Of a DNA stretch of 64,000 nucleotides, positions 31,403 to 45,000 are shown piece after piece (the first letter of the stretch is position 1; the number at the start of each line of letters is the position of its first letter). A program made the position numbers and the translations under genes. The DNA lies in contig OY718806.1 of NCBI GenBank assembly GCA_963070105.1, positions 8,885,365 to 8,949,364 of the forward strand. Direction: 5' to 3'. The notes beneath the pieces were generated by a model. That model did no database searches. It was not told where the DNA came from and saw nothing but the letters and a program-made list of their open reading frames with translations. This DNA is from Litomosoides sigmodontis (Eukaryota > Nematoda > Chromadorea > Rhabditida > Onchocercidae).

Positions 31403-34039
31403 AACTCTCAGCTGCTAAATTTATTTATTACTTTTTTTTTTCATCTGATATATAACTTCTATGCCATTGCAATCATTCCTTTCAATAATATTATTTTTTA
31501 TTTTTATTGAGTAAGCTATGTAGTTTATTGCGCGAAATGTTGTGGTGACAAAGAGCTTTCATACTGTATAATTATTCATTACATAGAAGTGATATGAGTC
31601 ATATCCTTTTACCTTTCGTCATATCCTTTTAATCAGGTTATTTTGTTTCTGTCATTCATATGATTTTTATTTAATTAACTTAATAATTTCACCACGTTTC
31701 TTTTCAATGATTCATTTATCACTCCTTTTACTTGCTTTGAAAGAAAAAAATGCTTTAGCTGAAATGTATATTTTTTTAATATCTCTTCAAATGCCTTTCT
31801 AACACTTGATACATTTCTTACCTTTTGCTTATGTTCATTTGCATTGCATATTCTATTCATGTATATTAAGGTAAAAGAGAATTCTCATTAACCAATTAAT
31901 ACATTGTTGGATATTGTTTTTTCCATCCTCTTCTGTTATATCGATGATTTTCCCTTTGATTATTGAAATTTAAAATGAATTTTGCTGCTAACCATTAATT
32001 AATTAGGTTCGTTACGACTTTGAGTGTCAGTTATTAATTAGCTACCATTAATTTCTTTATTAATTAGAAGTTGATATCGCTATCAATTTCTTTACCAATT
32101 AGCTGACTAAATTCATTCATCGAATTAAATGTTATCATTTTTGTAGGAAATTTTAATCTACTGTTAATTAACTGAAATCCCCGTGCATAAAACGATTTCA
32201 TTCATCCGTGATATTTTACATGCAATTTTGCATGAATTTATCCATTGACAAATCTCGAAGCTTTTATTTATCCTTCCTTACCTTTAGGAAGAAAACTTTG
32301 TAAACCACAAAAAATTTTGCATTGTAATTAGCGTGTCTTTTGCAAACGGTTGTTTCGTTTTTTTCGAGTGATGTATGATATGAAATCTCCCGGGATTCCG
32401 TATATTTCTGTTGCAGGTGTTTTTTTGCACCTGATGCTTCAACCGTCCTATTTCAAGGAGGTAGGACAAAGGCAAGATGAAGATTGTATAACAATCAAAT
32501 TGTTTTTTTTTCACATATTTCAACATGCAACAAAATAAATTTTATGAAAATTTCGATTTTTTTTTCTCAATCATAAAATTACCACAATTTGTGAGAAACA
32601 AATGATACGAATGTTTGCAGCAATTCTGAAATCTCATAATACCTGGCGCATATTGTAATTGTACGCATTGTATAGCTATCATTAACTTCACTATCCGAAA
32701 GCTGCATGACAATGATACTTTAATTTTACACTTGCAACCAAATATATCTGTCCCCGTTGACGAACTGAATCCGAGCGCTAAATTTAAAATGATATAAACA
32801 ATGTACTAATTCAGTTTAATTTCCCGAATTTCCATCATTTCCGCTTATAATCTTCGCTTAACTATATAACGACTAATTTTGATGATGGAATGTTTTGCAA
32901 ATGCATTTTTGAAATTCAGTGAAAGCACCACTGAATCAGTAAGAACGTTCTTGAGAAAACGTAACCCTGTAGTCTAAAAGGGGGAAAAAATATGGCTTTC
33001 TTGACTCAGTTAATCTTTTCATTTCACAATATTTTCATTAATCTAAAAAAAAGTATTCGATAAAATATAATACCACACATCATTTTTTACGTAATAAGAC
33101 GGAAATTTCAGGCATGACTTACAAACTTGAAGTAAGCAAATGCCAGTTACCAACAATGACCGCATTTCTCAATGTTCGCTTTAATATACTTCCAGTTTCG
33201 TTCCTCATATATATATATATATAATTTATTTTATTTATTTATTTATTTATTTATGCATTCGAAGAGTTGATGACACACACTTTTAATTTATTTCTTCAAT
33301 CTGAAGAGAACGAGAAATTTGAAAATTGGCTCTCAATCTCAATTCCAGTACTTATGCACAACCATTTACATGTTATGGTGAACTAACAATGTTTGTTGAT
33401 TATAATGCAGCACAAACAGCTCACTTCCTAGATGCACTGAAATATTCGTCAGTATTCATGAAAGAGTTGGATTTAGTCAAACATTTACTACAAGTTATTT
33501 AAAAACCGAAATTATTTAAATTACTATTTCAAACATTTAATGTTTCCAACTATTTACAATTTACTCAAAACGAAAATATAAAAATCTTTAAAAAAAATAA
33601 TGTCAGAATTAAGGCAGTTTTTTAATTCCGGAAAGTCAAATTTTCAGCAGATAGACAGAAAACAGTGGATGGCAGTAACACTATGTACAGTGTAGCTTAT
33701 GCAAACAATTTTTTCACCTGTGTTCCACAAAAAATGTTAAACGAATAGAAGAAATGATCCTAATCCACCGAATGCATTGCAGATATTCATTCTTTAACAT
33801 GTTTAAGCCCATAAATATTAATATTTTTTGTTTTTGTTAAATGTTAAGTCCATAAAAATTGGAAAAGAATTCTATTGCCTTATTTTACAACTTTTGCGTC
33901 GATATGCACTGTTAAGCAACATATGCGACGCACTATTAAGTAACATATACAATACAAAGTAAGGCACACTGGACCTGTTTAATTAGAATAAGTGAAAATT
34001 ACTGCAATTTATGCAAGAATTATACCACCCTGTAATTAA
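31403..34039. other. Convergent intergenic region
   Basis: It separates the 3' ends of the RIPOR-like (+) and ILVBL-like (-) genes and contains their 3' UTRs. A short hairpin made of CAGGTG and CACCTG lies near 32415-32433, inside an open stretch on both strands (32284-32538). A short AT run and TTTA repeats occupy about 33207-33254. I see no assembled gene. Confidence 0.55.
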
Positions 34040-37000
34040 TCAAACGGATATGCTGCCATTCCTGAAATCCGATTTGCCGATAATGATGTTTACAACTACC
34101 GAAACACCATCACTTGCAGATGCGAAGATTTTTCCAAAGTGCTCCGCTGTCAGATCTTCTTCGTTGCTAATCAGCACACCGCGTGCACCCAATGCTACTC
34201 CTACATTGTCGTATCGCGTGAACTTAAAAAATCCTTTTTCCACTTGTTTTTCAAAAAGTAAAGCTATATCTTTAAGATGTTGAGACAGAAAAATCTTCGC
34301 CATTAAAACCAGTGCCAAAAAATGCTCCCAGTGCACTCAAGATATCTTGAATAAATTTTTGATAGCATCACGTTAAGTATTTCATCATCATCGATTATAA
34401 AGAATTTTCAACAACAAACAGGGATTAGAAAGCTGTAATACAGTAAATTTAGAAGATGTATAAAGTAATGAAATAACATACTTCAAGATTCACTGCAATC
34501 GAACTGCTGAATGTGGAAACTTGCTCACGCGCGATTTGTGACCAACAAGCATCATTGCCAATTATCGCCACAACAGAAAGTTTATGACGAGAAAAAGTAT
34601 CAAATTCCATCAGCGAAAAACCGCAGGAACCATCACCGTATAGGATCACCACTGGTCGATTTGGATGAACCTATAACAAAATAAGTAATTTACAACATAA
34701 ATTTGCAAACGAAAAAATGAATAGCTACAGTTTTTATTGTCAACCCAACTCTTATATAAAGGAAAATATTTCAAACCATTAAAATACAAACATCAAACGA
34801 GCTATAATGTGATGCGCTACAAAATAAAGTGCAGTGGCATGTGTAATATCGGTAAGAAGTACAATTCAAAGCCATTAAGTTTTTTGTAAGATCTCAATGC
34901 TTGAGCAACAAAAGAAGAAAGTATTACATTCCGTTTTTAATCAAACTGCTTCTAAAAAAAAAAGTCTTCAAATTTTTGTAAAGCGTGACGCACAACTTTT
35001 GCTCCAAGTGCAAAACCAGCTCCAACACCCAAAGTGCCAAAAACTCCAGGATCAAGCCACTGTAGTGGTCCTCTTGGATGGACAATGTAAGAAGCACTTC
35101 CAACAAAATCACCACCATCAACTATCAAAATTGCATTGTCTGGCAAAACCTGCAGTATAAGAATTAAAAACATAGAAATTAGAAAACTATAACACTACTC
35201 AAAGAATAAAATTAAATAAAACAATAAAACACAACTGAAACCAACTTTATTGACCATGGACAGCGCATAAAGAGGATTTATTCCATCTTTTACAAGTGCT
35301 CGACGCATTTTGTCCATATTTTCCATATTTTTCTCCCTATCTTTTTCTGTCAAATATACTATCCAATCTCGTGTCAACAAACCAGGCTGAAAGGTTTACT
35401 TATTTGTTATTGTTCACACGTATACTGCTGCTAAATATTTACGACACCAACGAATATTTTTACAAAAAATTCAGAAACGAAACATCATTCTCGTTCACAG
35501 CTAACAGATTTCAGAACTACGCTACGGTTAAAACATGACTGTAGAGAACTGAACTGAACCAAGAAGGTAGTTTTGAGGTTACTACTAACAAATTCCAGAT
35601 AAGCTGAAATCAAAACTGATTATGGGACGCGTCTAAACATATAAAGATGTCATTAACCATCCAAACAAAAACGTAATACTTCATGACCAATTGAATTCAA
35701 ATAGTCAGCAAGATTGACTAAGGTTGTTGCAACGTCTGCCTGAATAGCTAAACTAGCTCGCCAGAATATGCTTTCATTTTTTAACATCTGCCCACGATCA
35801 CGATTTATTGAAACCACATCAGCTTTCGATGAAAGAACACGTCCGTATGAAAGACGGAAATCACATACTGCACCTGAAACAATCTAATTCTATGTAACTA
35901 TGGAATGCTTTTAAAGGTTAATCATGCAAATTCAACAAAATCAAAAAATAATAATGTACCAGCAAGAATAATTAAGTCGGCTTCTTTGAGGGTATCTTTT
36001 CTGTTGTAGCGCATCTGGATAGGACTTTGGTGCCCCAGTAATCCACGAGCCATACCAGTCAAGTACGTTGGAATGCCGATAGACTACAATAAGAATTATA
36101 ATACGTCCATCATATTTTTTTCATATACATATATATATATATATATATATATCCCTTCATGATCCGAACATATGACATATATAACCTTACATATGACCTA
36201 CATGAAATGCTTTTAAAGGCCATATTCCAGATAAATGCACAATAACTAGTTTTTCAGTAGTACCGACCTCGCATTCTGCTCTATTAATAATCCGTCGGCC
36301 ATCAACATAAGAGCACTGAGTGAACATGCAGAACATACCTTTACAGCGTTCCTTAATTCATACACACTAACGGGAGGTAAAACCGCCTGACTGCCAATAA
36401 TCAGTACCGGCTTCTCCGATTTCAAAAATAGATCCATCAGCTTTATGATATCATTATCTTTAGGAAATGGTATTTTGGCTGGTATGGGTAGGATTTCCTC
36501 TTTGAGGGCCCACCCACCACTGAATTGCCGAGAAATGTGTGTTACGAGATATAAGTTGATGATTGTCTGGAAGCAAATTTGAATAATAATAGAAGCAAAC
36601 ATACAAGGTTTTACAGTGTATGGCAAATTATACAGCACAAACGAGAAGGATCTTAAATTTTCAAAATGTTTCAGAAATAAATTTGGGAAAAAATAAAAGT
36701 TCCGCGTAAGCTTTCCATTTTGCTCTCAGCATTAACATGATCTCACATGGAATCACGTAATAAATTGTAATGCAGATAAAAACTTTTACTTTCTCCTAAA
36801 ATTTGCAAATCTGAATACTGCAAAAAGAAACGGGTTACGAAAGGCTTTTTAATTAATTTGGAAGAGTTGTCAACATAATTCTAAAAACAATTACTTGTTT
36901 GAAACTTTTGGGTTTAACTATATGCATTTCGCGGAATACCATCTTATAAGAATAGAGTACATCAATAGGTATTTCCACAAACACCGGACCAGGTTTACCA

Positions 37001-38498
37001 CTCTGTGCAATATGCATGGCTTTTCTGAGGACTGATATAATATCCCTTATGCGTGTTACTCGAGCAACGTATTTACACAGTGGTCGCATTAACGAAATTT
37101 GATCGATATCCTTAAAAGTAAGTACATTTTTGGAATTTTATTACTAACGAATGTAAAATCCACAAAACAACATTACAACTGATGGTTGGTATTGTTAGGA
37201 TGTCCTATACGCAACAGTGTAGCACGTAATCACAAACGAGATATTAGATAGCCGCAACCAATTTTGCTAAGACATTGAAATAATTTGGAGATATTTCTTA
37301 TACAAACTAACCGCGCACACGCAGGTGAATAAATGATAACCTGTAGAGCGCCACAGTCTCTTGATAAATTTGGTGCTGCACCCGCAATAATAACAACAGC
37401 AGTTTCCGCCATTTGCGCATTTTTTACTGCAGTAACCGTGTTTGTTAAGCCTGAATTAGAATGCTCGGAAGAGGAAAGCAAAAAAAGTGAGACGACGATC
37501 ATATTTCTCTTACACCACTACACTTTGCTGTTCATTACGTTGGCGCAAATAAACTATACATCACAATTCAGTTGATTCAGTCGGCGATTAAGCTTGATTA
37601 GTTTGTAGCAGCTACATCACCCTTTCACTACAGTGTAGAAAATTCTCCATAACGAAAATGTTTTATCGAACCACATAAGTGGTTTAATCTATAAATCAAA
37701 CAGTTCCTTGACACTTATCTTACCTGGTCCTGCAGTAACAACCGCTACACCAACGCCTTGACGTAAACGTGCAACAGCATCAGCTGCAAACACAGCGTTA
37801 GCTTCATGGCGTGTGTCGTACACTTGAATGCCAAGATTTTTTGCAGCAACCAGGATTGGTGATATATGTCCGCCGCACAAGGTAAATATTTCGCTTACAT
37901 CATGTGCCTAAAAGGTATTCAACAGCATAATTCTCGGAAACACTTGACAGTACCACTATCAGTTGACAGATATTAGGATTACACATCAAAATTTTCAAGC
38001 TTTCGAAACACAGTGCTTTACCAGAGACTATCGAAAGTTGAGTTGCAAGAAGGGATAATTCTATGATTGGAGCAACAGGATGACTGCTTTCCCAAACAAC
38101 TTACATCGAAACGAGAATTAACCTTACCTTCAACACTGCAGCAACTAACTCGCCACCATGATGATTGGAGTTCTCATCAACCTGAGTATGCAAAACACTA
38201 AAGATTCCATTCTTCACATAAATTTTAGTTCATTGCTAATAGTTCTACAACATAGGCCATAATTCCGAAACAAATTCCACAACCTATTAGCTTCCTCCAG
38301 TTCCTTTTATCATAGTTAACAATTCTCAGATAAAATTGTAACCTGAAAAAGATCCAGTATCCAATGTGATCGTTTTCTTTTGTACAAATCTGATAAAATC
38401 TGCTGCAAAGTACTGATGCTATCGATATTAAAGATTTTGATCAACCATAGAAGTACAAGAATGAGAACAATCAAACTTCCCAACAGTAAAAACATCAT
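34040..38498 (-). CDS. ILVBL: Acetolactate synthase-like ThDP enzyme (2-hydroxyacyl-CoA lyase 2)
   Basis: Twelve exons in phase, 643 aa (human ILVBL is about 632): 38343-38498, 38128-38181, 37724-37907, 37341-37450, 36895-37110, 36339-36566, 35960-36083, 35680-35873, 35246-35386, 34997-35149, 34482-34670, 34040-34222. The family uses thiamine diphosphate to cleave 2-hydroxyacyl-CoA; human ILVBL is an ER membrane protein. Residues 2-22 are hydrophobic ([19 protein letters not shown]), a likely membrane anchor. Glu105 in [17 protein letters not shown] is the cofactor-activating Glu. [26 protein letters not shown] and [13 protein letters not shown] follow. The ThDP/Mg motif [15 protein letters not shown]...GND spans about 532-560. 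The C-terminus [16 protein letters not shown] matches the family end. Donors after exons 9 and 10 are weak (GTTGGT, GTTGTG) but supported by alignment to the family. No missing key residue seen. Confidence 0.92.
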
Positions 38499-38639
38499 TT
38501 ACTTCCTAATCACTTCTCGACCCTGAAAATATGAGATATGGAAGAGTGTAGCAATTCTTAAAATTTCAATTCAAAAAAAAAAAACAGGGGAAACTCCCGC
38601 AACCTCAGAAAAGCGCCAGACCGATGTACCGGTGATATT

Positions 38640-39010
38640 CGTTTCAACACGTATAGCATGCAATAAGTGTGCAACAGTGCCTTACAGGGGCGGGTGTCGA
38701 TGCACTAGGTAGTCTGGGAGGTGTCGGAGTGTGAGTGGCAATCGTCCTTATTGATTGCCAATTTATGCAAGGGAGGAGAAGGAGACAAGAAATGCGTGAC
38801 GTACCGCTGTGGCAATTCATCAGTGAAGTGCACGGAAAAGAATAAATCTCTTCTAGTGGACGCGTCAACGGGGACACCGCGCGACGTTGATAACCAGCAA
38901 GTAATGTGAAGTGATTTCATTTTTTAACCAAATTCATGAACAGCTTTCGGCTAGCCCACAGAGCGTTCAACCAGCCACTCTGAATTAAACTGTGAAAAGA
39001 GCGGCGAGAA
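38640..39010. promoter_or_regulatory. GC-rich island upstream of ILVBL gene, coding potential on both strands
   Basis: This segment is far richer in G+C than its surroundings and starts about 140 bases upstream of the ILVBL start. A GC box (GGGGCGGG) lies at 38687-38694. Long open frames overlap on both strands. The plus frame 38709-38909 follows an AG (CACTAG) and is Cys-rich (CKGGEGDKKCVTYRCGN...), with a possible GTAATG donor near its end. The minus frame 38644-38877 ends with a GTAAGG donor nearby. Either could be a real exon, or the region could be a promoter that happens to lack stops. I favour a promoter or 5' exon of ILVBL. Confidence 0.35.
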
Positions 39011-39013
39011 GGG

Positions 39014-39249
39014 TTGATGATTATGCGGCATTTGAAAATTATTTTTATTATTATCATGAATTGTTATTATAAATCATTATTAATATTACTATCATTATTA
39101 TTAATTATTATTATTGTTTTGCTATTATCATTATTATTAATTATTATTGTTTTATTATTATCAGTATTATTACCAATTATTATTATTTATTGTTGATTAT
39201 TATTACTGTTGTTTATCAATCTTATTGTTATTTTTTATCGCCGTCATTA

Positions 39250-39250
<1 letters not shown>
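39014..39250. repeat. Degenerate ATT/TTA-rich repeat
   Basis: Imperfect ATT triplets with TTG and CAT variants leading into the TTTA array. All plus-strand frames are open because of low complexity only. Confidence 0.8.
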
Positions 39251-39975
<725 letters not shown>

Positions 39976-40861
39976 TTTATTTAATAAATAAATAAATAGA
40001 TAATTTGTCTATTTATTATTATTATTTTTTATTATTTATTATCATTAATTGTTAATTATTATTTATTGTTTATTATTATTACTAACTATTATTATTGTTA
40101 GTTATTATCAATAATAATAATACTTGATTATATAATAATCTATTATTTACTCATTTATTATGGGTCATTATTAGTTAGTTACTATTTAATTCTTTATAGT
40201 TTTAATTCAAATCGACTTTTTTAGTGAACAAGCTAAGCCTGGTTAAAAAGTAGAATGCCATGGCGAAGTTTAATTTTCAATATTTCGCTTTCCTTTATGC
40301 ACAACAGCCTCATTGATGTGTACGCGCGTGCGTGTATGTGCATCAGTCTGTCTATGAGTGTGTGTGTGTGTGTTTATAAATGAGCGGATGGATGTGTGAG
40401 TAGTAGTAATTTATATATAGCTGAATGGGAGAGAGTCCACCCCCTAGCAATTAAACACTGTATTTCCAGTCAATTCGATTCGTGGAATAGAGCGAGCTAT
40501 CGTTGTGTTTGCTCTGAAACGATAGCTTCTACGTTTCGGATGGCAGCCGTACACGCTGCTATGTTACACTTATTTTGTTCCGCTTCGTCACGCTAAATTA
40601 GCAATCTAATTTTGCTTGTTTACACGTTTTGTTACTGAAATTATTGCCAATTTTAATCGGATTATATGACATGACACGTTTCAGTAATTTGCATACGTGT
40701 GTGATTGAGGGAGCGAGTGAGTATTATTTATAATGATTATTGCATAAAACGGTTAATCATCTCTCATACTCATAAATCAGAGTTATTCATTCACAACGAC
40801 AATGATGTTTGGAATGGTGTTTCGTCCTTGTCTCGCTTGACTGAAATATTTGTGTTACAGG
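39976..40861. other. Intergenic region with hairpin and GT repeat
   Basis: ATT-rich DNA to about 40200, a short GT run near 40358-40373 and a 10-bp perfect hairpin at 40495-40527. An acceptor-like TTTCCAG precedes an open stretch (40470-40596), but three frames are plausible and none links to a neighbour, so it is not called. Confidence 0.45.
40495..40527. other. Perfect 10-bp inverted repeat (hairpin)
   Basis: AGCTATCGTT (40495-40504) and AACGATAGCT (40518-40527) flank a 13-base loop. The stem is GC-richer than the local background. It could be a structured RNA element or a protein-binding dyad. It is too short for a microRNA precursor. Confidence 0.5.
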
Positions 40862-41035
40862 TGATAATTATTGGTGGATGTGTGAAGAGTGTGATCTTTC
40901 CCGAAGGATGATTTTTGGTTGGTGTGGCAACAACGCTTGCAGAATTGAAAACAATTGGAAGTGCCGCCTGTCATCATCATCAGCTGTAGGAGGGAAGGAT
41001 GGATGCATAAGACATACAGCTGTTGCATATTTTTA
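40862..41035 (+). CDS. Orphan Cys-rich terminal exon (partial, hypothetical)
   Basis: A strong acceptor (GTGTTACAG) is followed by an open frame in phase 2 that runs to a TAG at 41033. It reads DNYWWMCEECDLSRRM, then IFGWCGNNACRIENN, WKCRLSSSSAVGG and KDGCIRHTAVAYF. Six Cys lie within about 42 residues, with a CxxC near the start. It may be the last exon of a plus-strand Cys-rich gene whose earlier exons lie to the left, possibly including the Cys-rich frame at 38709-38909; the phases of those two do not join directly. An in-frame ATG at 40877 could alternatively start a 52-aa protein. I do not recognise a family. Confidence 0.35.
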
Positions 41036-42082
41036 GTGCTGGAAATCAGTCTTAGCTTTAAGCTTTAACCAGTTCTTTCAGTCTGTTATTTTACTGTAAC
41101 GATTGTTAACTATAGAGAGATTTGTTAAATAGGATTAAAATCCAAGCAAATTTTACATATATGGCGAAATTTAAGTAAAATTAAATTCGAATGAAACGGC
41201 GAAACTTTTGATGAAAATGAATCTTGGTCGTGATTGAGTTTAGGGATTGGAGCAAAATTAAATTTTAAAAAGGATGAAAAATATGGATAGTTTAAACAGT
41301 GTGCTGATAAATTACTTCGATAGAAACAAAAAAAAAAATGTTCAGAAGTGTATTACAACTTTTGTTATCGCATCATTTTGTCATACATCGAAGGTTGATC
41401 GTAAAGTTCATCCAGGCAACTCATTAATTTTTCATTGCTTTGCATAAAGTTTTAATTCTTGGGAATAGGAATACGATAAATTACATGCTAGACATTGACA
41501 GTTCTAATTAATTCGAAAACTGTACAACGAATATGCATAAAAATTCAATCCTAACATATGTTTGTCACAGCTAGGAAATATCATTATAACATTACAAAAC
41601 ACATTTCACGAAGTATTAAACAGGTCCTAAAGATGCTGTCAAATACATAGTCCAACTGACGGAATGATTTGACAATTGGCATTGTGCGCATTCTTCTACA
41701 ACTATCAATTTTAAACCAATAAATTGCCTTCCGAAAATTAGTGATAAATGAGGAACTTTAGAAATTGCCATATATGTGTATAATGAGTTCCAAAATTTGT
41801 TTCATCACAAGTAAATGGTGCAACAATGTGTGAAATATAATTTAGTGAACGTGTACTGAGTTGTTTTATAATTATACATGAATTAGAACTAACAACTGTA
41901 ACTTTACTTTAAGCATTCTATCAAAGATTGCATCGATAGGAAATCTTTCCCACGGATGATAATGGGCCGGGAATGGAAACATTTTGAATTTTGATTTTGA
42001 CAATATCGTGCTATTTGAAATTACAATTTTAAGTGATAAAAATGGACGAATTAATCCTTTTTGGTACTGTTAGATGTAATGG
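41036..42082. other. 5' flank of the transporter gene
   Basis: AT-rich with no gene seen. In-frame stops lie just before the transporter ATG, so the called start is the first available in that exon. Confidence 0.5.
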
Positions 42083-45000
42083 ATGAACGATGGAAAGTGT
42101 GTGATAGGCATGAACAGTGCGAATACGTTTCCGTTATGGTCAATACGAAGTGTTCGGCTTCGTGTTACCGTACTGCTTGCTGTTGCACTTTGTATCGAGG
42201 GTTTGATGCGTACCAATATGAATATGGCAATGGTATGTATGGTGAATTTAACTGCTGTAATGCAACTTGAACAATCATTTACCGGTAAATTTCATTAAAT
42301 TTAATGAAAATTTTATGTATTTCTTTGGTATACATAGAAATAGTGGTTTTTAGCAAATATTTCATCAAGCTATTATTGCTGCAGTTATTAATTTACTACA
42401 TTGTTGATGTAAGTTGTTGCTTCATTAGCTTGATTTGTATAAACTGTTACTAACGCTGTTAGCATCATCTACTGCTAACATTGTTTGTTTTCTTCATAGT
42501 TGGTTGTCCATCATGATAATACCTATTGCAACATTTTCGTCGCAAAGAATGAAGTCTAACAACGCCACATCGAGTATTTTGAAATTACGTAAACCGTTTT
42601 AGGTCAGAAACCGGACGAATCGCTAGTGAACCCTAATTACACCAATTTACCAAATTCGTGTGCCAAAATATTTGAACGCAAACGAAGTTACGTAAGTTTG
42701 TTCTGTTCATTTGTGAAACAGTATTTTGAATTGCTATGAATTGGGGAGTTTATTTCATTCCTATTTCTTTTCACGTTGTCTCTTCATTTCAGAATGGTGA
42801 ACTGATATGGACAGGTGAAGAGCAGGCATGGATTTTCGCTGCGTTTTATGTTGGTGGTTTGCTTGTTGTATTTCCAGGAAGTGAGTGCCACTAATTTGGT
42901 TAGATTTTCATGTCTGAAAGTGGAAAAATGACTTGTGTTGGTACAAAGAAAAAATACTGTATTGAATGGCATAGTAGTGCGGTCGATTATTTCGGATAAT
43001 TTATTTTAGAAGCATTTCAGGCTATCTATGCGACTGGATAGGGCCAGCTAACACTGTACAAAGTGGTGCAATTATTAATATCATTGGTTCAATGACCACG
43101 CCATATGTTTCACGTGAAGTTGGTGTTATGGGCGTGATTATCATACGATTTTTGATGGGCTGTGGTCAGGGTGTACTGACACCGTGCATGAATGTACTTA
43201 TTGCATACTGGTTTCCATTATCGGAAAAAAGCACGGCCGTTGCTTTAGCAACTACTGGTAATCAGGTGCCATTTTCGAAACACTTCGTTTTCTTGAGTTG
43301 TTTGTATGACACATTTGTGAAAATTTATCGAACACACAAATTTACATATCATGAAAATTTTTTCAAGTTTGTTTGTACAGAACGGTGATTAAATTACGTT
43401 CTTTCAGTTATCTATAATTTTTGCAATGTTTATCACAGCAGAGCTCTGCCAGATGTCATTTTTTGGTGGTTGGCCGGCTGCGTTTTATCTCTATAGTAAG
43501 CTGTTCCCAGACATTATTTTAGCCACTGCTAAGTTGTATTTCTTGGAAACCCTTCTGACCCAAATATGAGAGTGCTTCCCTAATTAGCTGTAATTGTTAG
43601 TTGTATGGTCAACGTTTGTGGTTGATAATTCATTTATCGGAAATTATCGGACTTCAGAGCTCCGGTTTCATACAAATCGAATTTTGTCACATTATTATAA
43701 TTTTTAGGCTTGTTAGGTATTGGTTTGTGTTTTGGATGGTTTCTAGTGGTGAGGGACGTGCCAACTCGTGTGAAGTATATCACAGATGCTGAACTCACTT
43801 ATATCACCGGTTCTGCACACAGACGTGGTCAGAAACGCGTAATCCCTGTGGTCAGTAGCTTAATAAATTTAATTATGAAAATACATAGTGTAACACATAG
43901 TTTGCTCCTTGTTTCATTCTTCTCACCTTAAGCTTGAGCCGAATGTTTCAGAATGTTCCATGGAAAAAGATTTTGTCGTCAACTGCAGTTTGGTCTGCTG
44001 CACTAAGTTCATTTTGCCAGTCATTCGTAGTTGTTGGTACCGTGACTTATTTACCTCTCTATTATCGCACTGTACTTAGTATGGATCTCACTTCTGTAAG
44101 TAATATCTATTATCTCATCGGAAGTGGTAAATATAGAATGCAACTTTCTTTCTAGTTAAGTCAAGTAGTTACGAAAACGATGTTGACTTAGATTTATATT
44201 AGACTCGAAATCACTTTAAAATTTGACAACACCATATTCCATATATCAGCAACAGTAATTGAGAGGTTTACGAGTGAGAAATTTTCTACTACCATATATT
44301 ATATCAACCAAGTATTTTCCACCAAGTAGACTCATTCACTAGTTTGGTTTAGAATAACTGACTATTCGGTTCTTGAATGCATTTTAGGGTGCTTGTCATC
44401 CGACGTATTAAGCATCTGCTTATGCTCTGCATTAAAAAATTAAGCAATTTTGATTAACTTGTTAATCTGTTTATACAGTATATAAATTGTTCAGAACGGT
44501 ATACTTTCGGCACTTCCTTTCATTTGTCAGTTAGTAAGCAAATTGGTATTTGCGGGTCTCGCAGATAAAGCGAAAGAAGTCGGGTTTTCTCCAAATCAGG
44601 TTACAAAGATGTGCAATTTATGCGGTAGGTTTTGTATTTTTAGAATGTAGCTCAAATGAAGTTAGCTGAAGTGTAGCTTCCAATTTTAATTCCATTACTA
44701 ATAAACTGAAAATTGAAAATATGTTGCCAGTTCATGTGAATTTAGAACTTTCTTACAGCATCACTTGGCGGAGCATGCTGTTTTACTGCACTAATATTTT
44801 TTGACTGCAATCATCGGAATAAGGCAGTGTTTTTCATCTGTCTAGCCATGGGTATTCTATCTGGTTTTGTTCCAGGATATAACACGAGGTTTCCTTTGCA
44901 CTGTTCTAAAAGTTTTAGCCATCATATGACGGAATTCTCTAGACACTGTTTAAAAACGCTCATGAAAGCAACACTACTTGGATTTCTCTCGATAGGCTAG

